DNA of 64,000 nt from Tubiluchus corallicola (lineage: Eukaryota; Priapulida; Priapulimorpha; Priapulimorphida; Tubiluchidae), in the NCBI GenBank assembly GCA_030141605.1, contig JAQGDQ010000392.1, positions 60,001 through 124,000 of the forward strand. Direction: 5' to 3'. Both the position numbers and the translations under genes were made by a program. A model generated the notes under the pieces. It ran no database searches. It was not told the DNA's origin and saw only the letters and a list, made by a program, of their open reading frames with translations. Shown here piece by piece: positions 58,701-64,000 of the stretch (positions within the stretch are counted from its first letter, which is position 1; each line of letters starts with the position of its first letter).

Positions 58701-61700
58701 TGATAACCTTTAAATTCTGGATCGTTTTCAGTACCATGATTGCTGGAATTCATTTTTTTTCCAAATAAGTAATGGAACACCACTGTTAATATTTAAGTTT
58801 AAAATAAGCAAAAGAGACAAAATGAACTCAACTACTGAACTAAGAATACAATGTAAGTTTTAATAAAAAACCAAATTTATGTTTTTTGGCTTTTAAGAAA
58901 TATCAACTTATGTTAAAAAAAATTATTGCCCTTTTTTCTTAAAGAAAAGTACAGAATAATCAATAACAAAAGTAAGTTCTAACACACACTCGTTTATGCA
59001 CTTAGTGTTATCTAACGGCAGTGTGTTAACAAGATACTTTTCAGGTATAAAGTGTTGCATGTGGCGTTTTATCAGTAGCTCATTGTATATCTTACACTTT
59101 GTATTTTCTTTAGTATTTTTGCTACTGCCGCTTCAGTGACCGACTTTCGTGGCTGGTCCCAAAATATGGCACTTATAACGATGCTCCCATTTTCTAACTT
59201 ATTAATTATGTAAACAGCTGTTTACAAATACATCTGTATAGAGTCCTAGCTTGCATACTAACTGTGTCAATTCCAGGCAGCCTCTCCTTGAAAACATCCA
59301 GGCTTTGCGGGCTACAGGATCTTTTGGAATTTCAGCATCATCTTCATAACCCATAAAGAACAAAGAAAATTTCATATCTGGAAAGTCCAATTTCTGGAGA
59401 AGTCTATAAAAACATATCCCAACATAAGAATTTGCACAAAAATAACTCATCACACATACCAGTAATTTGGTATGTCTGTATAAAGGGGTCATGCAATTAG
59501 ACGCAGTTAGACACAACACTACTAGTTTTATGTATAGACTGTATATCACTGTTCCGTAAGTCAATGACCAATGCAACAATAATAACTATAAAAATGTTCA
59601 AGAAAAATTACGAGGCTGTTACAGGGAATAAAAATTGAGCAATGCCACAAGAAAATTAAAAAAATTCCTTTTTGTGATGTAAGAAATTATAGCAGACAGC
59701 AACACCATCTTCCAGCGCTCAAACAAAAAGTCTAAATGTATTTACTAAGCTAACCATTTCAGCAGAACTGGAAAATAAATCTCATTATCAAACATGAGAT
59801 AAACAGCCAGAGGCAATGCGGCAGACAAAACCTCCCTGAAACAAATGTCCTGGCAGCCACACATCCATTTGCTAACCAGTTGCAGTGTTATTCAAATTTG
59901 GTACCAACAACACACTGTGACTACTCAGGTATGCCTCACCAGCTGCATAAAAGCACTGACAGTATGGTAAGTGTTCCAAAAGTAAACTTTAAAAGGGTAA
60001 AAAAGAAGAACACACAGTTTTTAAAAACAGTTTGACTGTGTCAAAAACTGTGGTAAGATTCCACTTCTGCTATAGGACATGCTTTATGTGACAGGTTTTG
60101 TTTTCAAATAACAGCATTTTTCAAAATAGTTAACATCACATATGTTGTGCCCAACATTAAAAGTTTTAGTTAAATTGGAATAATTCAATTTTTCACTAGT
60201 AGCCATAACTCAAGGCTCTGAAATGCATAACATTGCCTCTGTTGACAGTTTGATTACATAGGAATTGCATTTTGTTTTAGTAAAATCAAAATAATAGTTT
60301 TTTGACAGGTGACCAGTCACCAATCTAATTATTAACTAAGGATAGTGTTGTTTTCTTTGCAACCAAGCACACAATGTGACCACACAGGTATTACAAACTG
60401 GAAGTTTCACAAAGTTGCAAAATGATAATTAAAGTTACTATCAATAGCATTTCAACATTAGCACAATTAAATTAATACTAAAGAAATAAAAAATGAAAAT
60501 GCAAATTAATATAATTTTAAAGAAACAAGCAAAACCTGACAGATGGATTTTGCATAATGTCCAAACAGTGTGAACCGGAAAAGGATATAAAAAGGCGAGA
60601 CAGTGAAGGTGAAAGCTTTAAGTGGGAGTTGAACCCACAACGTTTACATGTAAAATAAGCGCTCTAACCCGCTAAGCCATTGGTTTTTGCATTAATTTTT
60701 CCCATCTACCAATGTAGTTTAATGTGTAGACAATGTAACGCAAGACTATAATCAGCATCTACCAAAATCAGCAAAACTTATACCATTAATTCACCTCATC
60801 GAGGCCTTTCGTTTGATATATTACATGCTACTGTTACTCAACACTGAAAGCATTGGTGTTCCAGACCACCTTGATTTTCCTCCCTATCGAAAAATTCTCT
60901 GTGACTTTTGACTCGAGGGTTACGGGTCATATATAAGCATAAATCCCCCTGCCTGGGGAGTGTGCCTGTGAGTTTCATGACCACAGCCCTCTGTGTGTGT
61001 AAGTTATTACAGAAACAAAAGGAAGTAACACCAGGGGTAAATGAAGAACAGTCTGCTGTAAGCAGAATCTTAAATAATAAGTTGGGTCTTAGTTACAACA
61101 AGTGTGTGGGAAAATAATGTTACTGTATTTGATTTACTAGAGCTAAGGGGAGACAAAATGAGCGAAAAAGAAACATTGGCAATTTGCATCAACAAATTTA
61201 TGCTGTACCTAGTTAATCTCATCTTTACCTCATTCCAAGAATCCGCGTATAAAAGTCGAGTGAAACTTTTGGGTCTTTTATCCTGTACATTGTTTGTTGA
61301 AAAATAAAATCCTGAAAGTGAATTTATGATATAATTACATTCTACAAGACTCACACTTTTAACTAGCTGTCTAAAATAATGTATAGCCAAAAATAGGGTG
61401 GTGTTAAACATTTTTCACTAAAATCTACATTGCTCAGGTAGCAGTTTTATATTGGTGAAGTTCATTTGTAATTGTACACTTTGCATGGGAATCTATAGTA
61501 TTAGATCATAACCGTGGCATTAAAGCACAGAAAACTCGTCACTAACATAAAGCTTAAAAAATTCGTCTTGAAATTTTATACCACTTATATATATATACTG
61601 CCTTTTTGCATGCAGGGTTTGCGTCGGCAATAACGCTGTATAAAACTTGTAAATTTAAACTCCCGCAATTAAAGTTACAGCACAGCCATTTTAATGGTAG

Positions 61701-63270
61701 GTCGTTTGAAACAAGTTTCGGGTAGAAAATACCTCAATCTTAATGACATAAATTTAGTGACTGACTTCTTGGTCGTTCGCTGCCTTCATAAACACGAAAA
61801 TTTACAGTAAGTCTGTCAGTTGTGCAAAAAACACAAAATTCTTCAAATTAACGAGACAAAGTTTCAAGCTAAGCCTTGCTCGTCCTCCAAAAGGTAGCGT
61901 TTTTTATTTGCACTGGATGAAGTTTCAAGCTAACACGGCATTCACAAAGATGAGAGCACAGCCATGTGTTAGAGCTTTCTAAGCCTTCAATTTGATGAAA
62001 ACACATAATCACGAAGAAGTAGAAGACAGTCTTCCTTACATTCTGCCTTCATCACATTAAAGTTCAACTTTTCGTTTACTTCTAAATCCTAGTGCAGCTT
62101 AAGTTATTCCCCAAGCCACCAGGTTGCCCTGCAACACCACAGGTACAAATGATAGATCAATTTGTCCTATAAAAATTTATATTACTTTACGGTCGATAAA
62201 GTAATACAAACTTTATTTACAAAACAAAATATGCCATTCACTACCATAGCTATACCCCATCCTTTCTCCGACAGCTCGTAACTCTTTCCTTAAAGGCTTT
62301 ATGCCAGTGGTTCCCAAAGTAGGGGTAAATTACACCCCGGGGGTAATATGGTTTTTTTTGGGGGGGGTAACGGGCACCCCTCTGAAAATTTTTAAAACTT
62401 CGCTCGGAATGCATTTTACGTAGTTTTCTTCTTGAAGAGACTGCCTCCAGCAGGCAACACTGTGTCATGGGGTCCATCAAATTCCAGTAGCAGAACCTGG
62501 AAGAGTTCTGGATAGGAGAGATGGCCAGTTCACCAGTCCTTGCAGAACGGGCATTGAATATTCTCACGTGTTTTTCAACAACGTATCTGTGCGAACAAGG
62601 TTTTTCGTCCATAATGAACATGAAAACAAAGAAAAGAAATAGGTTGGACGTGGAAAGCGATGCACGCGTTGCTTTGAGCATGACGAAACCCAGGATTGAG
62701 AAACTGGCGTCCGAAAAACAGGCTCATCCGTCCGACTAACTGAGATTTTGTTGTTGTCATTCATTTCTTCTTGTTTTCGTTTGTTCGAGTAATAATTACT
62801 CGAACGAACCTGCTCACTCAGTAATGAGCAGGTTCAGTAATTGTAATTTTTGTTTTGGCAACAATACAACAACAACACCTGGAAATTTATTTATGTCACG
62901 AGCAAACATAAATAATTTTGCTTGCTTGTGGCATATATGTGTGTTTACTTTTTGAGTTGGAGAAGTAGTACTAGGTGGGGGATAATGGACACGACCGGGT
63001 TTCCCGATTTGGGTAATGGTCCGAGAAAGTTTGGGAACCACTGCTTTAAGCATAATTATCTCGATTAATTAATAATTATAGTCTATCTGTATTCTGGTGT
63101 AAATAAGGAGATAAATAAAAAATGTCCATGTCTATTCAAATTGTTTTTAACAGAATGTTGCTACCTTTGCTTCAAACTATCGATTTAAAAAAGTGAAGGT
63201 AGTTAAATACCTTCGTTGACGGATCTGGGTCAACACAAATTTTATCAACTTGTTCCCTGGAGAGCGCCAT
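55774..63270 (-). CDS. GLO1: Glyoxalase I (lactoylglutathione lyase)
   Basis: Cytosolic enzyme that converts the methylglyoxal-glutathione hemithioacetal into S-lactoylglutathione. Exons: 63270-63211, 61311-61229, 59403-59263, 58742-58672, 56721-56632, 55862-55774; all GT-AG, phases 0,2,2,1,1; 177 residues (human 184). The N-terminus [11 protein letters not shown] runs into [20 protein letters not shown] across the first junction. Metal ligands of the human enzyme are all present at the expected places: Gln26 (FQQTM), Glu92 (CLELTH), His120 (GHIGI) and Glu166 (GYWIEIL). [12 protein letters not shown] and [13 protein letters not shown] are the family cores. The start lacks about eight N-terminal residues found in human. 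It is convergent with AKT. Intron 1 (about 1.9 kb) holds a hAT relic and intron 2 a tRNA-like element. Confidence 0.97.
60613..60682 (-). repeat. tRNA-like pseudogene or SINE head
   Basis: The minus strand has A box TGGCTTAGCGGG, B box GGGTTCAACTCCC with a good T stem (GTGGG/CCCAC) and a weak anticodon arm. The predicted acceptor strands do not pair, so a working tRNA gene is unlikely. No SINE body is recognised beyond it. In GLO1 intron 2, in the sense orientation of that gene. Confidence 0.6.
62305..63043 (+). mobile_element. hAT (Charlie-like) DNA transposon relic, internally deleted
   Basis: 739 bp with terminal repeats CAGTGGTTCCCAAAGT and, read back, CAGTGGTTCCCAAACTTTCT, typical of Charlie-type hAT elements. 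The 8-bp flanks CTTTATGC (62297-62304) and CTTTAAGC (63044-63051) match at 7 of 8. Only the 3' end of a transposase remains. Contains a G run near 62360. In GLO1 intron 1, opposite to the gene. Confidence 0.92.
62478..62739 (+). pseudogene. hAT transposase C-terminal dimerisation domain fragment
   Basis: An open frame ending at 62739 encodes [20 protein letters not shown], then [51 protein letters not shown]. This is the conserved hAT family C-terminal dimerisation region (as in ZBED5-like and other domesticated proteins). Zinc-finger and catalytic parts are absent and nothing suggests that the host uses it; its intact frame may only reflect its short length. Confidence 0.85.
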
Positions 63271-63708
63271 CGTGACTGTTATTTCGATTTCTCGCCACAA
63301 GATAACGCAGTTTCAGGTATTTTCGTGATCTCGCGCGATTTCTTTTTCGGTGACTGGAAAACGATGAAAAATGGTAATTCTAGACTATTAGGCTGTATTC
63401 TTCAAAGACTCGACAAAGTATTTCCTCATCAAGTGCGTTATTTTGTTAATAAAGAGCATACACGTTACATAGTCTTTTACTAGATTTCCAAATAAAGCGT
63501 AAGTAAATCATTTTAATGTCAAAATAGTTACAAAATGGCGACCCCCTAGAAGTCCATAACCATAAAAGTAAAATGCATTGGATTCATGAACTCTTTTTAT
63601 GTTAAAGCTCAGTATACTGTAGCTTATGAAGAAACTGAGACGTATGCGGTGGAGGGAAATGCTAGTGGAAATACTGATAAACTCATGGCTTTAAAATATC
63701 AGAGTCTG
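63271..63708. other. GLO1 upstream region
   Basis: Immediate 5' flank with more CpG than the surroundings (TCTCGCGCGAT near 63330) and AAAATGGCGAC near 63532, similar to a YY1 core. No coding sequence is supported; a plus-strand open frame at 63250-63483 overlaps GLO1 exon 1 and has no family signal. Confidence 0.4.
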
Positions 63709-63824
63709 AATTTAGGCATGTGTGCAGAACTATTATTTATTAATTTTACCAAGGTTTACCAATAATTGCTAGACTTCGCGGTGAACTTTGGTAAAATTAA
63801 TAGGTCTGCGTGCATGCCCAAATT
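63709..63824. repeat. Foldback inverted repeat, arms of about 45 bp
   Basis: Left arm AATTTAGGCATGTGTGCAGA...TTAATTTTACCAAGGTTTACC; right arm read back gives AATTTGGGCATGCACGCAGA...TTAATTTTACCAAAGTTCACC. A loop of about 20 bases separates them. Probably a foldback MITE; target duplication unclear. Confidence 0.85.
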
Positions 63825-64000
63825 TTTGTGAGATACAGTTGGTAATATAAAAGGTCCTTTAAGTAAGGCTTTTTAATGCTGCGAATGAGTGTGCTCGGAC
63901 ACTCAGAAATTACGACTTCACGTTTCAGAAGGACGAGTTATTTGCATTCGGGTGCATTTGTACTTGGAACTCAACAAAAGAAAGTTGCTGTGATGACTGC

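Noticed and set aside
60613-60682. Functional tRNA gene (possible Val-TAC reading)
   Set aside because: Internal boxes and T stem are good, but acceptor strands do not pair; better explained as a SINE head or pseudogene.
63250-63483. 77-codon plus-strand frame that could be a divergent gene
   Set aside because: It overlaps GLO1 exon 1 and its upstream region and shows no domain, splice or family support.

Overview
This is a gene-moderate, AT-rich piece of an animal nuclear genome. The genes are split into many short exons with GT-AG introns of roughly 0.3 to 3 kb, there are no prokaryotic operon signals, and the intervening DNA is full of decayed transposons. The protein set (GILT thiol reductase, TIMM29, COMMD1, a GDPD5/GDE2-type membrane phosphodiesterase, AKT and glyoxalase I) is metazoan. 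The intron-rich, well conserved structures and the tRNA-SINE, hAT and LINE content suggest an invertebrate (for example a sponge, cnidarian, tunicate or other non-vertebrate). The exact phylum cannot be fixed from the sequence alone.

Layout from left to right. (1) 1-1312, minus strand: 5' four coding exons of a GILT-like lysosomal thiol reductase, cut off by the window edge. (2) 2240-4899, minus: TIMM29, two exons, with a foldback DNA transposon in its intron. (3) 6610-10946, minus: COMMD1, four exons. (4) 10947-14834: intergenic, with a minisatellite and a LINE remnant. (5) 14835-29340, minus: a complete 13-exon GDPD5/GDE2-like six-pass membrane glycerophosphodiesterase. (6) 29341-45640: a 16 kb stretch with no host gene that I can recognise, holding several MITEs, two LINE remnants (one apparently 5'-inverted), a SINE and segmental duplications. 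(7) 45641-53075, plus: AKT/PKB kinase, 11 coding exons, complete. (8) 53076-55773: convergent intergenic space with a pogo-like MITE. (9) 55774-63270, minus: glyoxalase I (GLO1), six exons, with a hAT (Charlie-like) relic in intron 1. (10) 63271-64000: GLO1 upstream region and a foldback repeat.

The six gene models were assembled by hand from splice sites. In every gene the codon phases of consecutive exons agree, and the joined proteins match family length and active-site landmarks, so they are the firmest part of this annotation. The genes have unrelated household jobs (lysosomal redox, mitochondrial import, endosomal sorting/NF-kB control, GPI-anchor cleavage, PI3K signalling, methylglyoxal detoxification). 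I see no sign that they work as a cluster. No new multi-gene system is evident. The most interesting observations are a GILT with a single-cysteine active site, a LINE copy arranged as expected from twin priming, several transposon families with readable target-site duplications, and a small inverted-repeat element with telomere-like units inside an AKT intron.
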